Assembly (NCBI RefSeq): GCF_900142395.1
Contig: NZ_FRAS01000006.1
Span: 1-64,000 of the forward strand
Source: Hymenobacter psychrotolerans DSM 18569
GTDB lineage: Bacteria; Bacteroidota; Bacteroidia; Cytophagales; Hymenobacteraceae
Direction: 5' to 3'
DNA length: 64,000 nucleotides
A program made the position numbers and the translations under genes. Numbering within the stretch: position 1 is the first letter of the stretch; every line of letters begins with the position of its first letter. The notes under the pieces are model-generated. The model saw only the letters and a program-made list of their open reading frames with translations, had not been told where the DNA came from and did not search any database. This document shows, one piece after another, positions 23,806 through 32,284 of the stretch.

Positions 23806-24684
23806 TTATTCTTTTGTGAAGTGCTGCACCGCTACGGCTTCGCCCTGCGTCACGCGCAGCAGGTAGCTGCCGGCCGCCAGCTTCTCCAGCGGCAGCTCTA
23901 CGGTGCCGCTGGCGCCGGGCAGGACCTGAACGATGGGCTGCACCGTCCGGCCCAGCATGTCCAGCACCTGCAGGCTGGCTACCTGGCGACTGGCCGGCAG
24001 CTGCAGCGTGAGCTTGCCGGCCGCCGGATTGGGATACAGTGAAACAGCCAGTGTGTTGCGGGCGGCCTGCGTAGACTGGGGCGTGCCGAAGGTGAGACGC
24101 ATGTTGGCCAGCGCCGTGGATGTGGCCAGGGCGGTGGCACTGGTGAGGGCCGTAGATCCTGTGTAGCGGCGGGTGCTGTTGCGGCCCGTTGTGAAGCCGT
24201 AGCGGTATTTGGGCTGCTGGCCCGTAGTGGAGCTGGTGGCTCCGCCGTTGCGCAGCACCAACACGGCCAAGTTGTTGCTGCTACCGGTATAGGCGAAAGG
24301 CCGGTTCAACACCACTTCCATGTAGCCGGTGGGCGCGTTGTTGGTGAGGCTGCCCTTGAACACGCGCTGGTAGCCCGTGGTGTCGAGAGTGCCGGCGGTC
24401 AGCTCAGTAGCCGTAGTGGTCTTGAAGTAAATCACCACGTTTTCGATGGGCGTCACGATGCTACCCTCCACCTTATCGAAGGCGACGCGCGTAATGGAGC
24501 CGGTAGCCGTAATCTGGGAGCCAAGGTAAATGGCCTCATTGGCCGAATAAGGCGACCCATAACCCAGGGGCGCCGAAGCCGACGTGGCCGTGCCGTTCAC
24601 GATAGTCACGACCTGGGCGGCGGCAGTGCCCGGGGCGAGAAGTCCGGCACCGAAGGGCAAAAGAAGGAGTAAGAGTTTTTTCAT
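23806..24684 (-). CDS. Secreted protein with a type IX (type A) sorting domain
   Basis: A 292-residue protein with signal peptide MKKLLLLLLPFGAGLLAPGT and a beta-rich body. The last ~80 residues (from VSLYPNPAAGKLTLQLPASR) are a typical T9SS type A C-terminal domain: YPNPAxGKLTL, then VLDMLGRTV, and a final LAAGSYLLRVTQGEAVAVQH. Such a domain sends the protein across the outer membrane and may be removed on the way. The middle (about 25-205) has low-complexity Ser/Thr/Ala-rich parts and no recognised catalytic motif, so it may be an adhesin or structural surface protein. It requires a T9SS, supported by the gld genes in this window. Confidence 0.82.
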   Translation of the reverse strand: MKKLLLLLLPFGAGLLAPGTAAAQVVTIVNGTATSASAPLGYGSPYSANEAIYLGSQITATGSITRVAFDKVEGSIVTPIENVVIYFKTTTATELTAGTLDTTGYQRVFKGSLTNNAPTGYMEVVLNRPFAYTGSSNNLAVLVLRNGGATSSTTGQQPKYRYGFTTGRNSTRRYTGSTALTSATALATSTALANMRLTFGTPQSTQAARNTLAVSLYPNPAAGKLTLQLPASRQVASLQVLDMLGRTVQPIVQVLPGASGTVELPLEKLAAGSYLLRVTQGEAVAVQHFTKE

Positions 24685-24828
24685 GCAGCAGGTGAAAGAA
24701 GGATGGGGTGGAAAGAAGGCAGCACCGGCAGTTTGCCAGCACTGTTACTTACGCAATATACCCCAAGTCTTATACTTGCCACATGCCAGCCGGAACGGCC
24801 GGTAATTTTTCGTGTTTCCGCCCGGGGG

Positions 24829-25215
24829 CTAGGCCTTCTCCCAGGCTTTCTTCGCCGATTTCACCTGTTTCTTGAGTTGCTTTTTGTAGCGGGCCACGGG
24901 GCGCATTTCCACTACCAGCGTGCCGGTGGCGGGCATTACGGCCGTGGTATCATAGTAGCCGGCAAAGCTGAAGCGGAGCGCCGGCGTAGCGTCCGGGCTC
25001 GGCAGCAGAAACTGCCCCACAGAATTGGTAATCACCGACGAGTTGCGGTTGTTAGCCAGCGCAACGGTAGCCCCGGCCAGCGGCTTGCCAGCCTGCCCTG
25101 TTACGGAGCCAACCAACTGATACACCGGCGCCTGCTGCATTGTCCCTGGCACGCTAATGGGCGCTGCCGTGGGTGTCAGGCACAACAAAGAGAGAAGTAG
25201 AGAGAAGGAAAGCAT
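24829..25215 (-). CDS. Small secreted carboxypeptidase-regulatory-like domain protein
   Basis: A 128-residue protein with a signal peptide (MLSFSLLLSLLCLTPTAAPI) and one Ig-like carboxypeptidase-D regulatory domain: YQLVGSVTGQAGKPLAGATV, VGQFLLPSPDATPALRFSFA, then a conserved strand VVEMRP. The C-terminal RYKKQLKKQVKSAKKAWEKA is strongly basic and could bind membrane or nucleic acid. These domains usually sit at the start of TonB-dependent receptors; here the domain stands alone. No receptor gene is adjacent. Upstream is an AT-rich stretch (25,216-25,380), with no exact promoter box found. Confidence 0.72.
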   Translation of the reverse strand: MLSFSLLLSLLCLTPTAAPISVPGTMQQAPVYQLVGSVTGQAGKPLAGATVALANNRNSSVITNSVGQFLLPSPDATPALRFSFAGYYDTTAVMPATGTLVVEMRPVARYKKQLKKQVKSAKKAWEKA

Positions 25216-25396
25216 AGGCGAAAGGAAATCAACACAGAAACGAATACAGCTTACTAACGCAAATTACACTATTAAGGGTTAAAATGCGGACAACAAGTTG
25301 GAAAATGAGTATTTATAGCACAAAATCAATTATATATAGTATAACCCAGCCACGAAGGTGGCCGGAAGCAGGTTTGGCGCCACCAACCGCCCTGCT

Positions 25397-25404
25397 TACC
25401 TTTG
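25397..25404 (+). promoter_or_regulatory. TAnnTTTG promoter box for guaA
   Basis: TACCTTTG, followed after only four bases by the guaA ATG. A TTGG at 25,374 lies 20 bases upstream, about where the Bacteroidota -33 element belongs. With the SRP RNA spacing, transcription would begin at the start codon. Confidence 0.7.
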
Positions 25405-25408
25405 CTCC

Positions 25409-26941
25409 ATGCCTCAACAAATCCTGATTCTCGATTTTGGGTCGCAGTACACCCAGCTCATTGCCCGGCGCATCCGGGAATTGAATGTCTACTGCGAAAT
25501 CCACCCGTATAACCACGCCCCGGACCTCACTGAGGATATCCGGGGCGTTGTGCTTTCGGGCTCCCCGTGTTCCGTGCGCGACGCCGACTCGCCCAACCCC
25601 GACCTGAGCCGCTACCTGGGCCGCGTGCCGGTGCTGGGCGTGTGCTACGGCGCGCAGCTGCTGGCCCACCAGCAGGGCGGCGAAGTGCTGCCGGCCACCA
25701 TCCGGGAGTATGGCCGCGCCCGCCTAGCCCGCGTGCACCACGATTCGGCCCTGCTGCACGGCGTGCCCACCGAGTCGCAGGTCTGGATGTCGCACGGTGA
25801 TACCATTAAGACCCTGCCTGGTGGCTTCGACATCATTGCCAGCACTCCTGAGGTGGCAGTGGCAGCGTTCAAGATTGATGGCCAGGAAACCTACGGCATC
25901 CAGTTTCATCCGGAAGTAACGCACTCGACCGACGGCAAAACCCTGCTCCAGAACTTCGTGGTGAACATCTGCGGGCTGGACCAGAGCTGGACGCCGGAGC
26001 ACTTCGTGGACAGCATGGTGGAAACCCTGCAGCGCACCATTGGCGACGAGGACCAGGTGATTCTGGGCCTTTCGGGCGGCGTCGATTCCTCGGTGGCGGC
26101 GCTGCTGCTGCACAAGGCCATCGGCAAGCGCCTGCACGGCATTTTCGTGAACAACGGCCTGCTGCGCAAAGATGAGTACGAGGATGTGCTGCACTCCTAC
26201 AAAGACCTGGGCCTGAACGTGCGCGGCGTGGACGCCTCGCAGGAGTTCTACGCGGCCCTCACCGGCCTCACGGACCCCGAGCTGAAGCGCAAGGCCATTG
26301 GCCGCACCTTCATTGAGGTGTTCGATAGGGAAGCGCAGAAAGTGGACGGCGCCCGCTGGCTGGCCCAGGGCACCATCTACCCCGACGTTATTGAGTCGGT
26401 GTCGGTGAAAGGTCCGGCCGTGACTATCAAGAGCCACCACAACGTGGGTGGTCTGCCAGAGAAGATGAACCTTCGGATTGTGGAGCCGCTGCGGGCCTTG
26501 TTTAAGGACGAGGTGCGCGAAGTAGGCCACACGCTGGAGCTGCCGGTGAATATTCTGCACCGCCACCCCTTCCCCGGCCCCGGCCTGGGCATCCGCATCC
26601 TCGGCGACATCACGCCGGAGAAAGTGGATTTGCTGCAGCGCGCCGATGCCATCTTCATCAACGGCCTGAAAGAGCATGGCCTCTATGAGAAGGTGTGGCA
26701 GGCCGGCGTGATGCTGCTGCCCGTACAAAGCGTAGGCGTGATGGGCGACGAGCGGACCTACGAACGAGTAGTGGCCCTGCGCGCCGTAACGAGCGTGGAC
26801 GGCATGACCGCCGACTGGGCCCACCTCCCCTACGAGTTCCTGGCCGAAATCAGCAACAAAATCATCAACCAGGTGCGCGGCATCAACCGCGTGGTGTATG
26901 ATATTTCGAGTAAGCCGCCCGCAACCATCGAGTGGGAATAG
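25409..26941 (+). CDS. guaA: GMP synthase (glutamine-hydrolysing)
   Basis: A 510-residue enzyme that converts XMP, glutamine and ATP to GMP in purine synthesis. The N-terminal glutamine amidotransferase has its catalytic Cys79 in [11 protein letters not shown] and the His/Glu pair in [11 protein letters not shown]. The ATP pyrophosphatase domain has the P-loop [15 protein letters not shown] near residue 220. The C-terminal dimerisation domain ends in [18 protein letters not shown], the usual end of GuaA. The frame is open from 25,358, but ATG 25,409 gives [16 protein letters not shown], the correct start. A promoter box adjoins the ATG. The stop is next to a palindrome. Confidence 0.95.
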   Translation: MPQQILILDFGSQYTQLIARRIRELNVYCEIHPYNHAPDLTEDIRGVVLSGSPCSVRDADSPNPDLSRYLGRVPVLGVCYGAQLLAHQQGGEVLPATIREYGRARLARVHHDSALLHGVPTESQVWMSHGDTIKTLPGGFDIIASTPEVAVAAFKIDGQETYGIQFHPEVTHSTDGKTLLQNFVVNICGLDQSWTPEHFVDSMVETLQRTIGDEDQVILGLSGGVDSSVAALLLHKAIGKRLHGIFVNNGLLRKDEYEDVLHSYKDLGLNVRGVDASQEFYAALTGLTDPELKRKAIGRTFIEVFDREAQKVDGARWLAQGTIYPDVIESVSVKGPAVTIKSHHNVGGLPEKMNLRIVEPLRALFKDEVREVGHTLELPVNILHRHPFPGPGLGIRILGDITPEKVDLLQRADAIFINGLKEHGLYEKVWQAGVMLLPVQSVGVMGDERTYERVVALRAVTSVDGMTADWAHLPYEFLAEISNKIINQVRGINRVVYDISSKPPATIEWE

Positions 26942-26942
26942 C

Positions 26943-27028
26943 GAGTAACTGAGTAGCGGAGTAACTGAGTAATCGTTCTGGCTTTATCAGCCCAGCAATT
27001 ATTCAGTTACTCCGCTACCCAGTTACTC
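26943..27028. repeat. Short-period palindrome (GAGTAACTGAGTAGCGG type)
   Basis: The left arm GAGTAACTGAGTAGCGGAGT and the right arm ACTCCGCTACCCAGTTACTC are near-perfect complements about 30 bases long, separated by about 25 bases. The right arm includes the stop codon of the DUF4153 gene. It fills the whole gap between two converging genes and may act as a bidirectional terminator. Confidence 0.75.
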
Positions 27029-28894
27029 TTTCAGTTCCAGCAAGGCGTCGCCATAGAACGAGTAGGTTACCTTGTCGTCCTCGGCTTGCCGCTGCAGACT
27101 GCGCAGATAGAGGCTGAGCGAGGCTTTTGGGGTATGAACGCGCAGGGTCAGTTGCTCAGGAATCAGTTCAGTGGATTCCAGCGCGTTTGCTTTGCGCTGC
27201 TGTACTAATGAATCGGCCACTGCGCCCGGCTGCATGGCCAGCACACGCTGCCACTCCCGGTTTACTTGCCGCTCCAGCAGCAGCCGGTGGTGGTTGCCGG
27301 TGGTTCGCAGCCGATATGTCCCTTCCGGCAGGCGTAGCGTGACCAGCGTGTCGTTATTTTCGTGCTGGGATGCATCCAAGCGCCGCAGCCAGTAGCGGCC
27401 TTGCCCCAGCGGCTGGGCATCGGGCTGTTCGGCTGAAAACGAAACCCACCGCTCTGGGGCCACTTCTACTGCATAGTCTACCCAGCGAGGCAGGCCGCTG
27501 GCCGCGAATGGCCGTTCGTTCAGCCAGCTGCGCTGCTTCCATTCTGCCTGACTACGGAGCGAATCGGGCAGCGAAAAACGGGTGGCGAAAAACGGCTGCA
27601 GCTGCGCCAGTTTGTCGCGGGCCACAAAAAACTCGAAGATGGACGTGATGCGCCGGGCAGCCTCTTTCGGCAGCTTAGGCACCCGCTTGCCCGCCCCGTC
27701 CAGCTTGCCATCTTTCAGCAGCTTGTACTCCGCGGCCAACTCACGCAGCTGGCTGAGCTGGCTGCGCTCGGCCGTAGCAAACGCGCCCCACGGCCCCGCC
27801 GCCGACAGAAACACCACCGCCGCCAGCGAGGCCGGAATCCAGATGATGCCGCGCCCTTTGCGCAGCAGAAAGTAAGCGGCCATACCTGCCAGCCACAACG
27901 CCAGTATCAGCACGAAGTAGCGCTCCTCGGTGATGCCGTACGCCCCTACCCGCGTTCCGATGGCCACGAACAGCAACCCCAGCAGCGGAAACAGCGCCCG
28001 GTAGAACCAGCGCGCAAACGTCCGTATCCAGGTATTTTCGGCCGCGTTACGGATGGGGTGAATGAGTAGTAGCGCAAATATGCCCGCCACCGAAAACGCC
28101 AGAATCAGGGTAGAAACCCAGCCTTTGGGCAGGGTCCAGAGCACCACAATGCGGGCCAGGTAGGCGTAGAGAATCACCAGGTACAGCACCACCAGCGGCA
28201 GCAGCACAAACTGCGTGAACAGCTTCAGGCCCTTCGGGTAAGTGGTATCCTGCTCCAAGGCCTTCCAATCGTGCGGGACGCCGGCCAGAAAAAACCACGT
28301 GTTGAACCCTGTCGCCAGCACCGTAAACAGATGCTCGTAGATGTGCCGGTCAAGCTTTACATCGAACAGATTCTCGACGGCTACCAGCGCCAGCGCGCAC
28401 CCCGCAAACAACACGCCTGAGTACAACCCGCCGGTCAGAATGCGCAGAAACAGCGTTTCGTTGTAGCGCCAGAAGCCCGGCGTATCGGCCTCACGGCGCA
28501 GTTCGGGCAGGTAGGGCACCACGGCCACCAGCAAGTGCAGGCCCAGCAGCAGCAGCAGCAGGCGCAGCCCCCATTCCGAGGTTGGCTCGGTGGGACACAG
28601 CACGTACCAGAGCCCCAGCAGCCCTACTGCCCCCGCGTTAACCAGCACCCGCGCCAACGCAGACCAGCGGTACCGCTCCCCGGCCAGCGCCACACTCAGC
28701 GTGAGCGTAAGCCCCAGAGCCGCCGCCGACACTAGCGGAAAAAGCCAGTCCAGCGCATCCCTTTGCTTGTAGTCGAGGCGCTGGTAGTAGATGGCTACGG
28801 CGCCCAGCAGCAGGCTGCAAAGCAGAGGTAGCGGAAAGCGTTGCACGGCACGGGCCGCTTGGGCGGTCAGGTGCTGCAGGGAAGGTAGGCGCAT
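27023..28894 (-). CDS. DUF4153 integral membrane protein
   Basis: A 623-residue protein. Roughly twelve hydrophobic segments fill the first 370 residues; characteristic blocks are RYNETLFLRILTGGLYSGVL and LWTLPKGWVSTLILAFSVAG, which match the DUF4153 family. The last 250 residues are soluble: a helical start (LRELAAEYKLLKDGKLDGAG) and a beta-rich end with repeated Arg/Trp. The role of the family is unknown. No operon partner is seen: it converges with guaA and diverges from the AsmA-like gene, leaving 148 bases of shared upstream region without an exact promoter box. Confidence 0.85.
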   Translation of the reverse strand: MRLPSLQHLTAQAARAVQRFPLPLLCSLLLGAVAIYYQRLDYKQRDALDWLFPLVSAAALGLTLTLSVALAGERYRWSALARVLVNAGAVGLLGLWYVLCPTEPTSEWGLRLLLLLLGLHLLVAVVPYLPELRREADTPGFWRYNETLFLRILTGGLYSGVLFAGCALALVAVENLFDVKLDRHIYEHLFTVLATGFNTWFFLAGVPHDWKALEQDTTYPKGLKLFTQFVLLPLVVLYLVILYAYLARIVVLWTLPKGWVSTLILAFSVAGIFALLLIHPIRNAAENTWIRTFARWFYRALFPLLGLLFVAIGTRVGAYGITEERYFVLILALWLAGMAAYFLLRKGRGIIWIPASLAAVVFLSAAGPWGAFATAERSQLSQLRELAAEYKLLKDGKLDGAGKRVPKLPKEAARRITSIFEFFVARDKLAQLQPFFATRFSLPDSLRSQAEWKQRSWLNERPFAASGLPRWVDYAVEVAPERWVSFSAEQPDAQPLGQGRYWLRRLDASQHENNDTLVTLRLPEGTYRLRTTGNHHRLLLERQVNREWQRVLAMQPGAVADSLVQQRKANALESTELIPEQLTLRVHTPKASLSLYLRSLQRQAEDDKVTYSFYGDALLELKE

Positions 28895-29042
28895 AAGGGT
28901 ATAGGGAGAGACTGCGCCACAAGAAACATACTATTCCGGCTTCTTCCCTATTTTCCGGCCGAGCTGCGACCCCCCGTATCACAGCAGCTATTTCTACGTA
29001 CTAGGCAAAGCGCTGGCGGCCGCCTTCTGCCTTCTCCTACCC

Positions 29043-32000
29043 ATGAAAAAACCTTCGTTTCGTCAATTTCTGGCTATTGCTGTGCTGGGATTGGTGCTGA
29101 CGGTGGCAGGGGCAGCCTGGCTGCTGGGCACGCGCTGGGGGCAACGGCACCTGGAGCAGCTTATTCGGGAGCGGCTGGCCCGCAACTCTACGCTGGTGCT
29201 GGCACCGCTGGAGGTGGAAATTTCGGCGCTGCGCCATTTTCCGCACATCACCGTGTCGTTGCGGCACGTGCTGCTCACCGACACGTCATTCCGGCGGGCG
29301 GTGCCAGTGCTGCGTATCGGGCAGGCCGATGCGCGGCTGGAGCTGGGCCACATCTGGCGCGGCGAGTTCCGGGTAAGCCACCTGACGCTGCGTGATGCGG
29401 AGTTCCGGCAGCTGACCGACTCGCTCGGGCACGACTGGGGCCTGCGTGGGAAGGGTCCGCGCCGCCACACGCCCAGCGTGCCGCCCAACCTCGATGTGGA
29501 TTCGCTGGTGCTGGTGAACGTGAGCGTGCAGGACCGCAACGAGCTGCACAACAGTGGCTTTCATGCCCGGGTACAACACGGCCGGCTGGTGGTGCAGGTT
29601 CGCAAAGGCCTGGCCACTACCACCGGCCTCCTCGACGGGCAGCTGGACTACCTGCGCAGCGGGCGCGGCAACCTGTTCGATAAGGAACCCGTGGTGGCGC
29701 ATATCCGCTACCGCTACGACTTCCGGCGGCGCGAAGGCACTTTCCTGCGTACCCGGGCCACGCTCAACGGCGACACGGTGCTGGTGAACGGCACGCACCG
29801 GGGCGCGGCTCCCAATGAGTCACGCGGCACCCGCCTCAACCTGCGCTTCGAGGGCCGGCAGCCGCTGCTGGAAGTGCTGCACGTGGCCCTTCCCAGTAGC
29901 CTCGACCATTTCCTCGACGATGCCCGCAGCCCCAGCCGGGCGCATATCTGGTACAGCATTCGGGGTGTCAGCGGCCCTACCACCCGGCCCCGCACCGTGC
30001 TCCGCTTTGCCCTGCGCAACGCCCAGGTGCAGTGGGCCGATTCGGCGCGGCGCATTCGGCGCTGGGATGCCCGCGGCGTATTCGACAATGGCCCCAGCCA
30101 CTCGCCGCGCACTACCAGCCTGTCGTTTGAGCAGTGCCGCATCTATTCGAATGCTGGTGAGCTGGATGCCAAGCTGACGGTGTCTGACTTCACGAAGCCG
30201 CACCTGCAGGGGCACGTACGGGGCCGCACCGAGCTGCAGACGCTGGCCTCGGTGGTAGTCCCGAAACTCTGGCGCGCCCGCCACGGCCAGGCGACCATCG
30301 ACCTGAAGCTGGATGGCACGCTCCCCGAAATACCCGACCGCGCTACCCGCCGGGCACTACGCGCCGAAACGCTGCTCCCCCCCATTGCAGCCCGCGGCAC
30401 AGTACAGCTCGAAAATGCCTCGTTCAGCATTCCAGACCGGCAGGCTAATATGGTAAACCTAAACGTGCGTGTCCGGCTGCGCGACAGTTTATGGACGCTG
30501 GAAAATTTATCGGGGCAGCTCAATGGGATGCGGGTGCGGGCTAACGCCACTACTACGTATCTGCTGGCGTATTTCAGCGGGCAGCATCCGGTGACGACCG
30601 TAGTGGGCACGTTTGCGGTAGATGAGCTGCACCTGAAAGAGCTGAGCCGGCTGCTGGCCGCCCCGCAGGGCCGGAGCCGCCCACCCGCCCGCACGCCGCG
30701 CCTGGGCCGCACGCCCAACCAGGAGCTGGCTACCAAGGCGCTGAATCTGCTGCCGCCGGGCCTGCGCCTCAGTATCCGGCTGCGGTGCGGCCTGCTGGTG
30801 CTGGCTTCTGATACGCTGGAACAGCTGGCAGCCACGGTGCGCCACAACGGCCGCACTGTGCAGCTCCGCGACCTGCACATGCGCGTGTGGGGCGGGCAGG
30901 TGAGCGGCGTCGTGGGCTGGCCCACCGACACGCTCGACCTGCAGCCGGTGGCGGCCCAGCTGGCCGTGCGGTTTGCCTCGCTCAACTACCAGCAGCTCCT
31001 GACGCGCCTGACGCGCCCCTCGCGGCGGGCACCGGGCGCGGCCAAAGACCCTACGCTGCGGGAAGTGCTGCTGGCCGCTAACGGCCAGGCCAACGTGCTG
31101 GTAAGCAAACTGGTGCTGCCGGCCGGCAACAACCTGACCAACGTACGGGTGCGCATCGACAAGAACGGCCCCAGCTTCCAGGTGCCGGCTCTCACGTTCC
31201 GGTCCAGCTCCGGCGGCACCGGGCGCCTGAGTGCCAGCGCCCAACTCAGCGGCACGCACCTGACTCAGGCCCGCGCCGACCTGGACCTGCGCTACTCCAC
31301 TCTCGATGTGCAGCACCTGCTTCAGCTGCTGGCTTCCCTGAGCACTGTGCCGCCCCCCGCCCCCGCTTCTACCTCACGCCGCACTGCTCGCCCAAGCGGC
31401 TCCTCCCCTTTTCTTGATGGCACCATCACGGGGCGGGTGAACGTGGTGGCCGACCAGATTCGGTACGGCGCCTTGCGGGGGCAGGCTTTCCGGCTCGTGA
31501 GCAGCCTGGAAGCCGGCGCGGCGCGGGTAGAGCACTGCTCGCTGCGGGCTTTCGGGGGCGACATTTCGTTGCGCGGGGTGCTGCAAACCTACACCGAAGG
31601 GGCGTACCATCCGCTGCACGCACAGCTACGGCTGCACCGGATTCAGCTACCGGAGCTGTTTGGGCTGGCTACTACCCTGGGCCTCGATGTGCTGGGCAGC
31701 GAGAACATCCGGGGCACGATGAACGGCGAAACAGACCTGCACACGCAGCTGGACAACACCTTCCTGCCCAACCTGATGCAGACGCGTGCCTTCCTCAAAA
31801 CCGACCTGCACGAGCTGGAGCTGCTCAACGTGGAAGCCCTGATGGAAGCCCTCCGGTTTATGCGGCAGGAGCGCACCAGCCGGCTGTATTTCGAGCCGGT
31901 GAGCCCCCGATTTATCCTGGACGGCGGCCGCCTGCTGATTCCTGACCTGCAGCTCAACAGCAACCTCACCGACATGAGCGTGAGCGGCGAGTATTACCTC

Positions 32001-32276
32001 AACGGCCAGGCCAACCTGTATGTGGGGCTAAGCCCGCTCCAGGCCCTGTTCGGCAACAACGAGAAGCGCATTGAGCGTATCCGCAGCGGAGAGGCCGCCC
32101 AGCGCCGCAGCCGCGGCCTTGTGTATCTGAACCTGAGCCGGGCTCCGCGCAGCCGCTACAAAGTCCGGCCGTTCCAGAAGCGTGAGCAGCGCCTGAACCG
32201 GCAGGCTATGCAGCAGGAGTTTCAGGAGCTGCTGCGCACCCAGAAGCTGGATACCACCCTGCGGCTTCTGCAATAA
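29043..32276 (+). CDS. AsmA-like giant envelope protein
   Basis: A 1,077-residue protein anchored by one N-terminal helix (FLAIAVLGLVLTVAGAAWLL). Most of the rest is long beta-strand repeat sequence, and the C-terminal third (about 920-1,040) has LENVEALMEALRFM-like helices and LQLNSNLTDMSVSGEYYLNG, typical of the AsmA C-terminal domain. AsmA-type proteins are bridge-like lipid-transfer proteins linking inner and outer membrane, or assist outer-membrane assembly. The first residues LEVEISALRHFPHITVSLRH match the conserved AsmA beginning. A tail rich in Arg/Gln (RAPRSRYKVRPFQKREQRLN) follows. Convergent with the kinase gene, 8 bases apart. Confidence 0.82.
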   Translation: MKKPSFRQFLAIAVLGLVLTVAGAAWLLGTRWGQRHLEQLIRERLARNSTLVLAPLEVEISALRHFPHITVSLRHVLLTDTSFRRAVPVLRIGQADARLELGHIWRGEFRVSHLTLRDAEFRQLTDSLGHDWGLRGKGPRRHTPSVPPNLDVDSLVLVNVSVQDRNELHNSGFHARVQHGRLVVQVRKGLATTTGLLDGQLDYLRSGRGNLFDKEPVVAHIRYRYDFRRREGTFLRTRATLNGDTVLVNGTHRGAAPNESRGTRLNLRFEGRQPLLEVLHVALPSSLDHFLDDARSPSRAHIWYSIRGVSGPTTRPRTVLRFALRNAQVQWADSARRIRRWDARGVFDNGPSHSPRTTSLSFEQCRIYSNAGELDAKLTVSDFTKPHLQGHVRGRTELQTLASVVVPKLWRARHGQATIDLKLDGTLPEIPDRATRRALRAETLLPPIAARGTVQLENASFSIPDRQANMVNLNVRVRLRDSLWTLENLSGQLNGMRVRANATTTYLLAYFSGQHPVTTVVGTFAVDELHLKELSRLLAAPQGRSRPPARTPRLGRTPNQELATKALNLLPPGLRLSIRLRCGLLVLASDTLEQLAATVRHNGRTVQLRDLHMRVWGGQVSGVVGWPTDTLDLQPVAAQLAVRFASLNYQQLLTRLTRPSRRAPGAAKDPTLREVLLAANGQANVLVSKLVLPAGNNLTNVRVRIDKNGPSFQVPALTFRSSSGGTGRLSASAQLSGTHLTQARADLDLRYSTLDVQHLLQLLASLSTVPPPAPASTSRRTARPSGSSPFLDGTITGRVNVVADQIRYGALRGQAFRLVSSLEAGAARVEHCSLRAFGGDISLRGVLQTYTEGAYHPLHAQLRLHRIQLPELFGLATTLGLDVLGSENIRGTMNGETDLHTQLDNTFLPNLMQTRAFLKTDLHELELLNVEALMEALRFMRQERTSRLYFEPVSPRFILDGGRLLIPDLQLNSNLTDMSVSGEYYLNGQANLYVGLSPLQALFGNNEKRIERIRSGEAAQRRSRGLVYLNLSRAPRSRYKVRPFQKREQRLNRQAMQQEFQELLRTQKLDTTLRLLQ

Positions 32277-32284
32277 GGAAAGGC

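Noticed and set aside
23543..23866. 107-codon plus-strand frame
   Set aside because: It lies over the SRP RNA gene and its promoter and has no protein features.
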